The notes under the pieces: model-generated
What the model saw: the letters and a program-made list of their open reading frames with translations, nothing else
The model's database searches: none
Told to the model about the DNA's origin: nothing
Program-made: the position numbers and the translations under genes
Shown here: positions 15,233 to 23,227 of the stretch, one piece after another
How positions within the stretch are numbered: position 1 is the stretch's first letter
Layout: every line of letters begins with the position of its first letter
Origin: Blautia sp. An81
Lineage (GTDB): Bacteria > Bacillota > Clostridia > Lachnospirales > Lachnospiraceae
Reading direction: 5' to 3'
NCBI RefSeq assembly: GCF_002161285.1
Contig: NZ_NFHH01000006.1
Coordinates: forward strand, 1-64,000
Length of the DNA: 64,000 bases

Positions 15233-15467
15233 ATCCTTTGCTCTCCGTCTGTCAGATTCACAAATGCTCAACGGCATATTTTTGTCTATTATACTGAAAA
15301 TTTATGAACTTTTTATGAAGAATATACAAATAAACATCTTTCTAAAAGAAAAAAAGAAGCCCAAAACCTTTTCATTCTCAGGCATTTCATGTAGAATAGA
15401 GAAGACATACAAGTGTCCCCTGAGGCCTTTGCCCCAGGAAAAAATGGAATCTGACAAGGTGGACAAT

Positions 15468-17846
15468 ATGAATGAAAAAGCATTAAAGACTTTAGAATAT
15501 TATAAAATCACAGAGCAGCTGGAGAGTTTTGCCACTTCCAGCCTTGGAAAGGACATGTGCCGGCGCCTTATGCCCTCTGCGGAACTGGCAGAGATTGAGC
15601 TTATGCAGCAGGAAACGGCTGACGCACTTTCCCGGGTCTATCAGAAAGGCTCCCTTTCCTTCGGCGGAGTGAAGGATATCCGTGGTTCTCTGAAAAGGTT
15701 GGAAGTAGGTGCTTCTCTTGGAACCGGAGAGCTTCTGGATATTGCAGGACTTCTGGAAAATGCCGGACGGGCAAAAGCCTATTCCCGGAAAGACACAGAG
15801 GATGAGAATACCGATTCCCTGGACGGAATGTTTCAGGTTCTGGAACCTCTTACTCCCCTGTCTTCAGAAATCCGCCGCTGTATCCTGACTCCGGAAGAAA
15901 TTGCAGATGACGCCAGTCCGGGACTCCGTCAGGTACGCCGGAATATGAAAAACATCAATGAAAAAATACACAGCCAGCTGTCTTCCTACATCAGCGGAAG
16001 TGCCAGGACCTATCTTCAGGACGGAGTGATTACCATGCGTAATGGACGATACTGTATTCCTGTAAAATCAGAATACAGAGGTCAGGTCCCCGGAATGATA
16101 CATGACCAGTCCTCCACTGGCTCAACAGTATTCGTAGAGCCTATGGCTGTAGTAAAACTGAATAATGATCTGCGGGAACTGGAGGCCAAAGAACAGGCAG
16201 AGATTGAAATCATTCTCTCCAATCTCAGCCAGGCTGCCGCCGAAAGTCTGGAACTGATCCAGGACGATCTGAAAATTCTGGCCCAGCTTGACTTTATCTT
16301 CGCCCGGGCTCTTCTGGCCAAGTCTCAGAACGCCACAGAACCCAGGTTTAACACTGAGGGCATTATCGATTTAAAGAAAGCCCGGCATCCATTGATCGAA
16401 AAGCATCAGGTAGTCCCTATTGACATCCGTCTGGGAGAAACCTTCGACCTTCTCATCGTTACCGGCCCCAACACCGGCGGAAAGACGGTGTCACTGAAAA
16501 CAGTAGGACTCCTCACTCTTATGGGACAGTCAGGACTTCATATTCCCGCTTTTGACAACTCCCGTCTCAGCGTGTTTAAAGAGGTTTATGCTGACATTGG
16601 AGACGAGCAGAGCATTGAACAGTCTCTCAGTACCTTTTCCTCTCACATGACCAATGTGGTCCGTTTTCTGGAAAAGGCAGACCGGGATTCCCTGGTCCTC
16701 TTCGACGAACTGGGAGCCGGAACCGACCCTACGGAAGGCGCGGCTCTGGCCATTGCCATACTTTCCCATCTCCACAGGCAGGGAATCCGTACAATGGCAA
16801 CCACACACTACAGCGAACTGAAAGTTTATGCACTCTCCACTCAGGGAGTAGAGAATGCCTCCTGTGAATTTGATGTAGAAACCCTCCGGCCTACCTACCG
16901 CCTCCTTATCGGCGTTCCCGGAAAGAGCAACGCTTTTGCGATTTCCAGTAAACTGGGTCTGCCGGATTATATTATTGAAAAGGCTAAAGAGCAGATCAGT
17001 CAGGAGGATGAATCTTTTGAGGATGTGCTCACTTCTCTGGAAGAAAGCCGGAAAACCATTGAATCAGAACAGGAGGAAATCGCAAAATACAAAGAAGAGA
17101 TTAAGGAACTGAAGGCTCGGCTGGAGGCCAAAGAAGACCGGCTGGATCAGCAGAAGGAAAAAATCCTGAGAAATGCTAATGAAGAAGCCCACCGGATTCT
17201 GCGGGAGGCTAAGGAATATGCAGACCAGACCATGAAGATTTTCAACAAAGCCGGCAAAGAGACCCTCAGTGCCAAAGAACTGGAGGCTCAAAGGGAAAAG
17301 CTCCGGAAACGCGTCAATGATACGGGAAAGAAAATCGCTCTGAAAACTCCGGAGAAAAAGAAATCTTCTCTTACGCCCAAGGATATTTCCCTGGGAGACA
17401 GCGTTCGGGTATTAAGCCTGAATGTAAAAGGCACGATCAGTTCCAAACCAGACGCCAAGGGTATGGTCTATGTACAGATGGGTATTCTCCGCTCCAAAGT
17501 AGCTCTTTCCGATCTGGAGCTTATTGACGAGCCAGTGATCACCGGACCATCTCTTCAGAAAACAGGAGCCGGAAAAATCCGTATGAGTAAATCCGCTTCT
17601 GTGAGAACAGAGATTAATCTTCTTGGAAAAACTGTAGACGAAGCCGTAGCAGAACTGGATAAGTATCTGGACGACGCTTATCTGGCTCATTTAAGCAGTG
17701 TCCGTATCGTACACGGCAAAGGCACCGGCGCTTTGCGGAAAGGCGTTCATAATTATCTGAAACGTCTGAAATACGTAGATAATTTCCATCTGGCGGAATT
17801 TGGAGAAGGAGACGCCGGGGTAACTATTGTAGAATTTAAAAAGTAA
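15468..17846 (+). CDS. mutS2: MutS2 / RqcU ATPase with Smr domain
   Basis: MutS2 in Firmicutes acts on collided ribosomes (RqcU) and has been linked to recombination control. The start at 15468 (MNEKALKTLEYYK) has AAGGTGG 5 nt upstream, giving 792 residues, the usual length; the open frame 68 codons further up is not conserved-looking. It lacks the MutS mismatch-recognition domain. Core motifs are Walker A GPNTGGKT near residue 331 and Walker B LVLFDELGAGTDP near 409, then a long charged coiled coil (about 510-640), a KOW-like linker and a C-terminal Smr domain with HGKGTGALR near 750. Twelve nucleotides separate it from the response regulator gene. Confidence 0.95.
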   Translation: MNEKALKTLEYYKITEQLESFATSSLGKDMCRRLMPSAELAEIELMQQETADALSRVYQKGSLSFGGVKDIRGSLKRLEVGASLGTGELLDIAGLLENAGRAKAYSRKDTEDENTDSLDGMFQVLEPLTPLSSEIRRCILTPEEIADDASPGLRQVRRNMKNINEKIHSQLSSYISGSARTYLQDGVITMRNGRYCIPVKSEYRGQVPGMIHDQSSTGSTVFVEPMAVVKLNNDLRELEAKEQAEIEIILSNLSQAAAESLELIQDDLKILAQLDFIFARALLAKSQNATEPRFNTEGIIDLKKARHPLIEKHQVVPIDIRLGETFDLLIVTGPNTGGKTVSLKTVGLLTLMGQSGLHIPAFDNSRLSVFKEVYADIGDEQSIEQSLSTFSSHMTNVVRFLEKADRDSLVLFDELGAGTDPTEGAALAIAILSHLHRQGIRTMATTHYSELKVYALSTQGVENASCEFDVETLRPTYRLLIGVPGKSNAFAISSKLGLPDYIIEKAKEQISQEDESFEDVLTSLEESRKTIESEQEEIAKYKEEIKELKARLEAKEDRLDQQKEKILRNANEEAHRILREAKEYADQTMKIFNKAGKETLSAKELEAQREKLRKRVNDTGKKIALKTPEKKKSSLTPKDISLGDSVRVLSLNVKGTISSKPDAKGMVYVQMGILRSKVALSDLELIDEPVITGPSLQKTGAGKIRMSKSASVRTEINLLGKTVDEAVAELDKYLDDAYLAHLSSVRIVHGKGTGALRKGVHNYLKRLKYVDNFHLAEFGEGDAGVTIVEFKK

Positions 17847-17857
17847 GGGGGATAAAT

Positions 17858-18562
17858 ATGGCTGTAAAACAGAAAATACTCATTGTAGATGACGACAACA
17901 ATATTGCAGAGCTGATCTCTCTGTATCTTACCAAGGAATGTTACGACACCAAAATTGTAAATGACGGAGAAGAGGCCCTGAAGGCTTTCGCCTCTTTTGC
18001 TCCCAATCTGATCCTGCTGGATCTGATGCTGCCAGGAATGGACGGCTATCAGGTGTGCCGGGAAATCCGTCATAAATCCAATGTACCTATTATCATGCTC
18101 TCCGCCAAGGGAGAGATTTTTGACAAGGTCCTGGGCTTGGAGCTTGGCGCAGACGACTATATGATCAAGCCCTTTGACTCCAAAGAGCTGGTGGCCAGAG
18201 TAAAAGCGGTTCTTCGCAGATATCAGCCTACTGTGGCCCCCGCCACTCAGCCTGCGGGAAAATATGTGGAATATCCGGATCTGGCCATTAACCTGACCAA
18301 TTACTCGGTAATCTATTACGGAAACCAGATCGACATGCCTCCAAAGGAACTGGAGCTTCTTTATTTCCTTGCTTCCTCTCCCAATCAGGTGTTTACCAGA
18401 GAGCAGCTTCTGGACCATATCTGGGGCTATGAATACATCGGAGATACCAGAACTGTAGACGTACACATCAAACGTCTCAGGGAAAAGATAAAAGACCACC
18501 CGGCCTGGTCTATTGCCACCGTCTGGGGAATCGGCTATAAATTTGAGGTTAAAAACAAATGA
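17858..18562 (+). CDS. OmpR-family response regulator
   Basis: The 234-residue protein has a receiver domain (residues 1-120: DDDNN near 11-15, phospho-acceptor Asp in LLDLMLPGMDG near 54, Lys in MIKPFD near 105) and a winged-helix DNA-binding domain (about 135-232, ending DVHIKRLREKI...GIGYKFEV). A GGGGG site precedes the ATG. It overlaps the histidine kinase gene by 4 nt and follows mutS2 by 12 nt, so the three may share a transcript. Input signal and regulon are unknown. Confidence 0.93.
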   Translation: MAVKQKILIVDDDNNIAELISLYLTKECYDTKIVNDGEEALKAFASFAPNLILLDLMLPGMDGYQVCREIRHKSNVPIIMLSAKGEIFDKVLGLELGADDYMIKPFDSKELVARVKAVLRRYQPTVAPATQPAGKYVEYPDLAINLTNYSVIYYGNQIDMPPKELELLYFLASSPNQVFTREQLLDHIWGYEYIGDTRTVDVHIKRLREKIKDHPAWSIATVWGIGYKFEVKNK

Positions 18563-19980
18563 AAAAATACCTGTATATAAAATTTGTCCTGGCATTTTTT
18601 ATACTGGGTTTTATCGGCTTTTTCACGGTGGCCCTGGCAGGCAGCTCCATGGCAGAGCGGCATGTGGAATCCGTATACAGCAACCAGCTGTACCGGGAGG
18701 CCACAGACATTGCCTCCAACCGGGCCACCAAGTATTACAGAGAAACGATTTCGCCGGAAGACACCTACCAGAATCTCTGTACCGTAGCCTCCTACCAGGA
18801 CTGCTCTATCTGGCTGATCAGTCCTCAGGGAGAAATCCTCATGAACACAGATGAAGAACTGTACACAGAGGATTATCCTGTGATCGAGGACTTTGATCCG
18901 GGAACTGCCAGCGGCTCTTATTATCAGGTGGGAAATTTTTTCAACGAATTTTCCCAGGAGCAGTTAAGCGTTATGGTTCCTGTAACCTTGAATATGAGCG
19001 TAAATGGGTATGTGGCCATCCACCTGCCCATGTCTGTAATATACGAGCAGCGAGATGATATTTTAAATATCATTTATATAGTCTTTTTCGTTTTCCTGGC
19101 AATCCTGGCAGCCATTATCCCGGTTTTTTCTTTTATGATCTACCGGCCTCTGAAAAAAATCATTCAGGGAGCAGACGCTTTCGCCTCAGGAAATCTGAAA
19201 TATAATATCCCCTTGGATAAGGAAGATGAGCTGGGTTATCTGGCTCTGACTCTGAACTATATGTCAGATGAACTGGACATGACAGGGAACTATCAGAAAA
19301 AGTTTATTGCCAACGTGTCTCATGATTTCCGCTCTCCCCTTACCTCTATTAAAGGGTACACGGAAGCTATCCTGGACGGGACTATTCCCCCTGAGCTCCA
19401 GGAAAAATATCTGAAAATCGTAGTCTTTGAAACAGACCGGCTTTATAAGCTGACAGAAAGTCTTCTGACCCTGAATAATCTGGACCAGAAGGGCAGGCAC
19501 CTGGACTATTCGGATTTTGATATCAACAATGTGATCAAAACCACCGCTGCCACCTTCGAAGGAACCTGCAGGGACCGGCGGATTTCCATTGAACTGCTCC
19601 TTACAGGACAGACTCTTTTTGTCCACGCAGACATGGTCCAGATCCAGCAGGTGCTTTATAACCTTATTGACAACGCCATTAAGTTCAGTCCCGAAGATTC
19701 TGTAATTAAAATTGAATCTTCCCTGAAACACGAAACTGTCTTCGTCTCTGTAAAAGATATGGGATGCGGTATTGCCAAGGCAAATCTGTCCAAAATCTGG
19801 GACAGATTTTATAAGATTGATTCTTCCAGAGGAAAGGACCGGAAGGGCACAGGCCTGGGCCTTTCTATTGTAAAGGAAATCATCAATGCCCACCAGCAGA
19901 ATATCAACGTGATCAGCACAGAAGGGGTTGGCACGGAATTTATTTTTACCCTGGCTAAAAGTCAGGAAAAAGAAATCTGA
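18559..19980 (+). CDS. Membrane sensor histidine kinase
   Basis: The partner kinase of the preceding response regulator is 473 residues. It has an N-terminal membrane segment (FVLAFFILGFIGFFTVALA), an extracellular sensor region of about 140 residues, a second membrane segment (IIYIVFFVFLAILAAIIPVFSF), a HAMP linker, HisKA with the phospho-His in NVSHDFRSPLTSIKGY near 255, and HATPase_c boxes: N-box NLIDNAIKFSP, G1 DMGCGIA and G2 GKDRKGTGLGLSIV. All boxes needed for kinase activity are present. The ligand is not evident. Confidence 0.93.
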   Translation: MKKYLYIKFVLAFFILGFIGFFTVALAGSSMAERHVESVYSNQLYREATDIASNRATKYYRETISPEDTYQNLCTVASYQDCSIWLISPQGEILMNTDEELYTEDYPVIEDFDPGTASGSYYQVGNFFNEFSQEQLSVMVPVTLNMSVNGYVAIHLPMSVIYEQRDDILNIIYIVFFVFLAILAAIIPVFSFMIYRPLKKIIQGADAFASGNLKYNIPLDKEDELGYLALTLNYMSDELDMTGNYQKKFIANVSHDFRSPLTSIKGYTEAILDGTIPPELQEKYLKIVVFETDRLYKLTESLLTLNNLDQKGRHLDYSDFDINNVIKTTAATFEGTCRDRRISIELLLTGQTLFVHADMVQIQQVLYNLIDNAIKFSPEDSVIKIESSLKHETVFVSVKDMGCGIAKANLSKIWDRFYKIDSSRGKDRKGTGLGLSIVKEIINAHQQNINVISTEGVGTEFIFTLAKSQEKEI

Positions 19981-20022
19981 GCCCGGGAAACCATATCATC
20001 CTTCTTCCTTTTCCGAAAGTCA

Positions 20023-20176
20023 AAAGGAGCTGCTGCATTAATCATATGTCAGAAATATTTATACATTTTATGCGAATTCGTCGAGCACTGCTTTGAGACC
20101 ATAGGCTCAAAGCGGCGCAGACTGAGCAAGAAAATGTATAAATATTCTCGATTTTGATTAATGCAGCAGCTCCTTT
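20023..20176. repeat. 154-bp nested perfect inverted repeat between convergent genes
   Basis: Three nested arms share one centre. The outer arms are 22 bp and perfect (20023-20044 with 20155-20176, beginning AAAGGAGCTGCTG). The middle arms are 16 bp and perfect (20054-20069 with 20131-20146, AATATTTATACATTTT). The inner arms are 7 bp (20091-20097 with 20106-20112, CTTTGAG/CTCAAAG). The right arm reaches the trmL stop codon. It lies between the convergent histidine kinase and trmL genes. It could be a bidirectional terminator or a MITE-type miniature element. Confidence 0.85.
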
Positions 20177-20675
20177 ATTTCCACTGATATTTTGTCAAAT
20201 GTCCTTCCAGCTGCATATGGTCGAAACGATTCTGCCGCAGAGCCTCATAAAGGACAATGGCCACAGAGTTGCTGAGATTCAGCGAACGGATATCCCCTAT
20301 CATGGGAATCCGGATAGCAGTCTCCTGGTTCTCCAAAAGGATTTCCTCGGGAATCCCGGCGCTTTCCTTTCCGAACATAATATAGCAGTCCTCTTCGTAA
20401 TGAACCTCTGTGTAAATCTGAGGGGCTTTGGTCGTAGCCATATAAATCTTTGCCCCGGGATTTTTTTCCAGGAAATCCTGGTAGTTCAGATAAGTGGTCA
20501 CATCCAGGTCTTTCCAGTAGTCCATCCCTGCTCTTTTAATAGCCTTCTCATTCAGCCTGAATCCTAAAGGCTCTATAAGATGAAGTCTGGTTCCTGTAGC
20601 CACACAGGTCCTGCCGATATTTCCTGTGTTGGCAGGAATTTCCGGCTCATACAGTACAATATTCAACTTTGCCAT
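20175..20675 (-). CDS. trmL: tRNA (cytidine/uridine-34 2'-O)-methyltransferase TrmL
   Basis: TrmL 2'-O-methylates the wobble base of tRNA-Leu isoacceptors. The 166-residue protein is a minimal SPOUT (trefoil-knot) methyltransferase: LNIVLYEPEIPANTGNIGRTC at the N-terminus, the FGKESAGIPEE loop near 100 and the knot motif IPMIGDIRSLNLSNSVAIVLYEALRQ near 125-150. Length is normal. Its stop lies in the right arm of the nested inverted repeat, and it is 14 nt downstream of the AIR-synthase-like gene. Confidence 0.93.
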   Translation of the reverse strand: MAKLNIVLYEPEIPANTGNIGRTCVATGTRLHLIEPLGFRLNEKAIKRAGMDYWKDLDVTTYLNYQDFLEKNPGAKIYMATTKAPQIYTEVHYEEDCYIMFGKESAGIPEEILLENQETAIRIPMIGDIRSLNLSNSVAIVLYEALRQNRFDHMQLEGHLTKYQWK

Positions 20676-20689
20676 TTTTTCTTCCTCTG

Positions 20690-21676
20690 TTACTGATAGA
20701 TTTTGTAGAGTTCATCGCTCTGAGGCTTATCCAGGTATCTGGTGTCTTCACCATTTCTCAGTATCCTGTCATTTCCTTCAGTAGCTTTCCCAACTACGGA
20801 GGCAGGGATTCCTGCCTGCTTCAGTTTCTCTGCCAGGCCGTACCCGTCATCTGCAGCGATCATCATAGAACCGCTGGACATGAGGATATAAGGGTTCAGG
20901 CCCAGAGTCTCGCATACCTCTACGGTTTCCTGACGGATGGGAATTTTTTTCAGGTCAATGTCCAGGCCTACGCCGGAACCGCTTCCCATTTCCCAGAGAG
21001 CCCCGAAAACTCCTCCCTCAGTAATATCATGCATAGCAGAAATGCTCCACTCTCTTGCAATCCTGGCCTCAGGAAGCACAGAAAGATACTGGTCAAAATT
21101 CTTGGCAGTCTCTACAAAAGAAGGGGCGAATTTTTCCAGAAGCTCTGTTTCCTTTTCTTTTGCTGCTACAGATGTACCTTCCAGGCCAATCCACTTAGTG
21201 ATCACAATATCCTGGCCAGGTCTTACAGCAGCTGTAGTCAGCACTCTGTTCTTTTTCATCTTTCCCACGCCAGTAAGCGAAATCAGCGGCTGCTTTACCA
21301 CATGGGTAATCTCTGTGTGTCCGCCCATGACTTCCATGTTCAGCTCTTTACAGGCCCCTTCTACTCCCCGCATCATCTCTTTAAGTTCCTCTTCCCTGGT
21401 ATCCGGAGTGAGAAGGATCGTCAGCATAACTCCCAGAGGGTCTGCTCCGGAAGCAGCCAGATCATTGGCTGTAATATGGACGCTGTGCCGTCCAATGTCC
21501 TTCGTAGTTCCGGTAATAGGGTCTGTAGAAAGTACAAAAACCTCTCCCTCTCCCAGTTCCACTACGGCGCAGTCCTGACCCACTGCAGGGCCTACCAGCA
21601 CCTCATCTCTTCTGTGCTCTACCTCTTTCAAAACGGAACGTATCAGCATAGGTTCCGGTAATTTCCCAATTTTCAT
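20690..21676 (-). CDS. AIR synthase-related (PurM/HypE/ThiL-like) protein
   Basis: The 328-residue protein has the PurM-type ATP-binding fold: AVGQDCAVVELG (about 30), TDPITGTTKDIG and HSVHITANDLAASGADP (about 50-75), GGHTEITHVV (about 118) and the C-terminal half with HDITEGGVFGALWEM near 215. The family includes HypE, PurM and SelD, but it has no C-terminal cysteine of HypE type and no hydrogenase genes are near, so the substrate is unknown. A GC-rich CCAGGGG/CCCCTGG hairpin sits in its leader (21694-21712), just upstream of its GGAGG site. Confidence 0.82.
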   Translation of the reverse strand: MKIGKLPEPMLIRSVLKEVEHRRDEVLVGPAVGQDCAVVELGEGEVFVLSTDPITGTTKDIGRHSVHITANDLAASGADPLGVMLTILLTPDTREEELKEMMRGVEGACKELNMEVMGGHTEITHVVKQPLISLTGVGKMKKNRVLTTAAVRPGQDIVITKWIGLEGTSVAAKEKETELLEKFAPSFVETAKNFDQYLSVLPEARIAREWSISAMHDITEGGVFGALWEMGSGSGVGLDIDLKKIPIRQETVEVCETLGLNPYILMSSGSMMIAADDGYGLAEKLKQAGIPASVVGKATEGNDRILRNGEDTRYLDKPQSDELYKIYQ

Positions 21677-21730
21677 CTTCCAAACCTCCGTCTCCAGGGG
21701 CCCGCCCCCTGGTCTTACCTGTTGTTATTC

Positions 21731-21835
21731 CTACAACGCATATGCCGCCATGGGCACCACCATAGCCAGCACGATGATCACGGCCAGCACAGCTGCAAAA
21801 ATCCGCTGCTTTTTAGAATCCTTTCTATTTCTCAT
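21731..21835 (-). CDS. 34-residue single-pass membrane peptide
   Basis: This reading frame is below usual length limits: MRNRKDSKKQR, then a hydrophobic stretch (IFAAVLAVIIVLAMVVPMAAYAL). GAGGT lies 9 nt before the ATG and overlaps the stop of the upstream exonuclease gene, so translation is coupled. The basic head and hydrophobic tail, ending in a possible signal-peptidase-like AYA, predict a small inner-membrane protein. I have the impression that very similar peptides are common in Lachnospiraceae, but cannot check. Function is unknown. Confidence 0.7.
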   Translation of the reverse strand: MRNRKDSKKQRIFAAVLAVIIVLAMVVPMAAYAL

Positions 21836-21841
21836 ATTCTC

Positions 21842-22552
21842 TTACCTCACAATCTTTCCATAAGTTCCCAGAATTGTATCGATCAGCCGGGAGGCTTCGT
21901 TTTTAGTCAGACTCTCCGGCTCTGTGTCAAGGTTTATTCTATGATATTTTACTAAATCCTGCAAGTAACGTTTTTGGGCCGGAGTAATAGGGCCCTGGCG
22001 CTTCACTTTGCAGATCAGTTCCTGATGGCAGAAAAGCTGGGGATTTTTCTCTTCAAACTCTTCCCTGAGCCTTTCATAAAGGCGGAAAGTAGTCAGAGCG
22101 TCCTCTAAGGCCCTGTGAGCTTCTTCCTGAGGAAGGTGGTAATACTGTCTCAGGTTCTGAAGACTTTTGCTCTCCAGGTCCGGCAGAAGATTTCTGGCAA
22201 GCTTCAGAGTATCCATACCCTTTTTCTCAAAATCCATGCCCATATTCACTGCACTATGCTTTACGAAGCTATAATCAAACATAATATTATGGCCCAGAAG
22301 AGGAAGTTCCCCGCAGAAATCCAGAAGGCCTTTCACTGCCTCCTGTCCAAAGGGTTTTCCCTCCACCATCCGGCTGCTGATACCGGTAAGCTCTGTGATC
22401 CTCTCCGGGATTTTCGTCTGCGGGTCCACCAAAGTAGCATAGGTCTCCTGTATCTGACCATCTCGGATCTTCACTGCTCCGATTTCAATGATCCTGTCCT
22501 TTTTCGGTTCCAGACCTGTAGTCTCCAGGTCCAGAGATACATATTCTCTCAT
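21842..22552 (-). CDS. DnaQ-like 3'-5' exonuclease (DEDDh)
   Basis: The 236-residue protein has an exonuclease domain of the PolC/DnaQ epsilon type: ExoI SLDLETTGLEPKKDRIIEIGAVK (residues 6-28), ExoII LGHNIMFDYSFV (about 88-98) and ExoIII HRALEDALTTFRLYE (about 145). All acidic residues and the His are present. The C-terminus carries a short extension (PITPAQKRYLQDLVKYHRI) often found on Clostridial versions. It overlaps the nth stop by 4 nt. It may proofread or degrade oligonucleotides. Confidence 0.88.
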   Translation of the reverse strand: MREYVSLDLETTGLEPKKDRIIEIGAVKIRDGQIQETYATLVDPQTKIPERITELTGISSRMVEGKPFGQEAVKGLLDFCGELPLLGHNIMFDYSFVKHSAVNMGMDFEKKGMDTLKLARNLLPDLESKSLQNLRQYYHLPQEEAHRALEDALTTFRLYERLREEFEEKNPQLFCHQELICKVKRQGPITPAQKRYLQDLVKYHRINLDTEPESLTKNEASRLIDTILGTYGKIVR

Positions 22553-23205
22553 GATTTTTTCCTGCTTTTCTTTTGCTTTTCTTTATACTCTGTACAATAT
22601 TCTGTCAGGAAACATTCCTGGCATTTCGGGGACCTGGCAAAGCAGATCTGGCGCCCAAAAGTAATGATCTGGATATTGTAGAGGATCCAGTGGTCCTTTG
22701 GCAGCACCTTCATCAGCTCCATCTCTATCTTCTCCGGATCTGTTTCTTTTGTAAATCCCAGCCGCCTGGAAATCCTTTTAACATGGGTATCTACCACTAT
22801 ACTGGGCTCATGGAAAATATTTCCCCTGATCACATTGGCAGTTTTTCTCCCCACTCCGGGAAGGCTTACCAGGTCTTCCAGACTTTCCGGCACTTTCCCG
22901 TCAAACTCCAGGCAGATTTTCCTGGCACATCCAATAATATTCTTCGCCTTGTTATGATAGAATCCCGTAGGCTTGATATCCTGTTCCAGCTCTTCCAGGT
23001 CTGCCCTGGCGAAAGCCTCCATATCCGGATATTTCTGAAACAGGTCCTTGGTCACCACATTCACCCTGGCATCGGTACACTGGGCGCTGAGCATAGTGGC
23101 TACCAGAAGCTGTTCCGGGGTCTCATAATTTAAATAACATTTATATTCTCTGGTATAAACCTCATCCAGCCTGGCAAGAATCTCTTTTGTCCTTTTTGAA
23201 GCCAT
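22549..23205 (-). CDS. nth: Endonuclease III (DNA glycosylase/AP lyase)
   Basis: The enzyme removes oxidised pyrimidines and nicks abasic sites. I place the start at 23205 (MASKRTKEILARLDEVY) because AGAGGTGG lies 3 nt upstream; the longer frame adds 17 unlikely residues. The 218-residue protein has the helix-hairpin-helix LPGVGRKTANVI with catalytic Lys (about 119), VDTHVKRISRRLG with catalytic Asp (about 137), and a C-terminal 4Fe-4S loop C-x6-C-x2-C-x5-C (CFARSPKCQECFLTEYC). Confidence 0.95.
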   Translation of the reverse strand: MASKRTKEILARLDEVYTREYKCYLNYETPEQLLVATMLSAQCTDARVNVVTKDLFQKYPDMEAFARADLEELEQDIKPTGFYHNKAKNIIGCARKICLEFDGKVPESLEDLVSLPGVGRKTANVIRGNIFHEPSIVVDTHVKRISRRLGFTKETDPEKIEMELMKVLPKDHWILYNIQIITFGRQICFARSPKCQECFLTEYCTEYKEKQKKSRKKS

Positions 23206-23227
23206 GATCCACCTCTTTCTCTGTTCC

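Noticed and set aside
15264-15467. In-frame N-terminal extension of mutS2 of 68 codons
   Set aside because: Low-complexity translation, whereas AAGGTGG and a family-like start exist at 15468.
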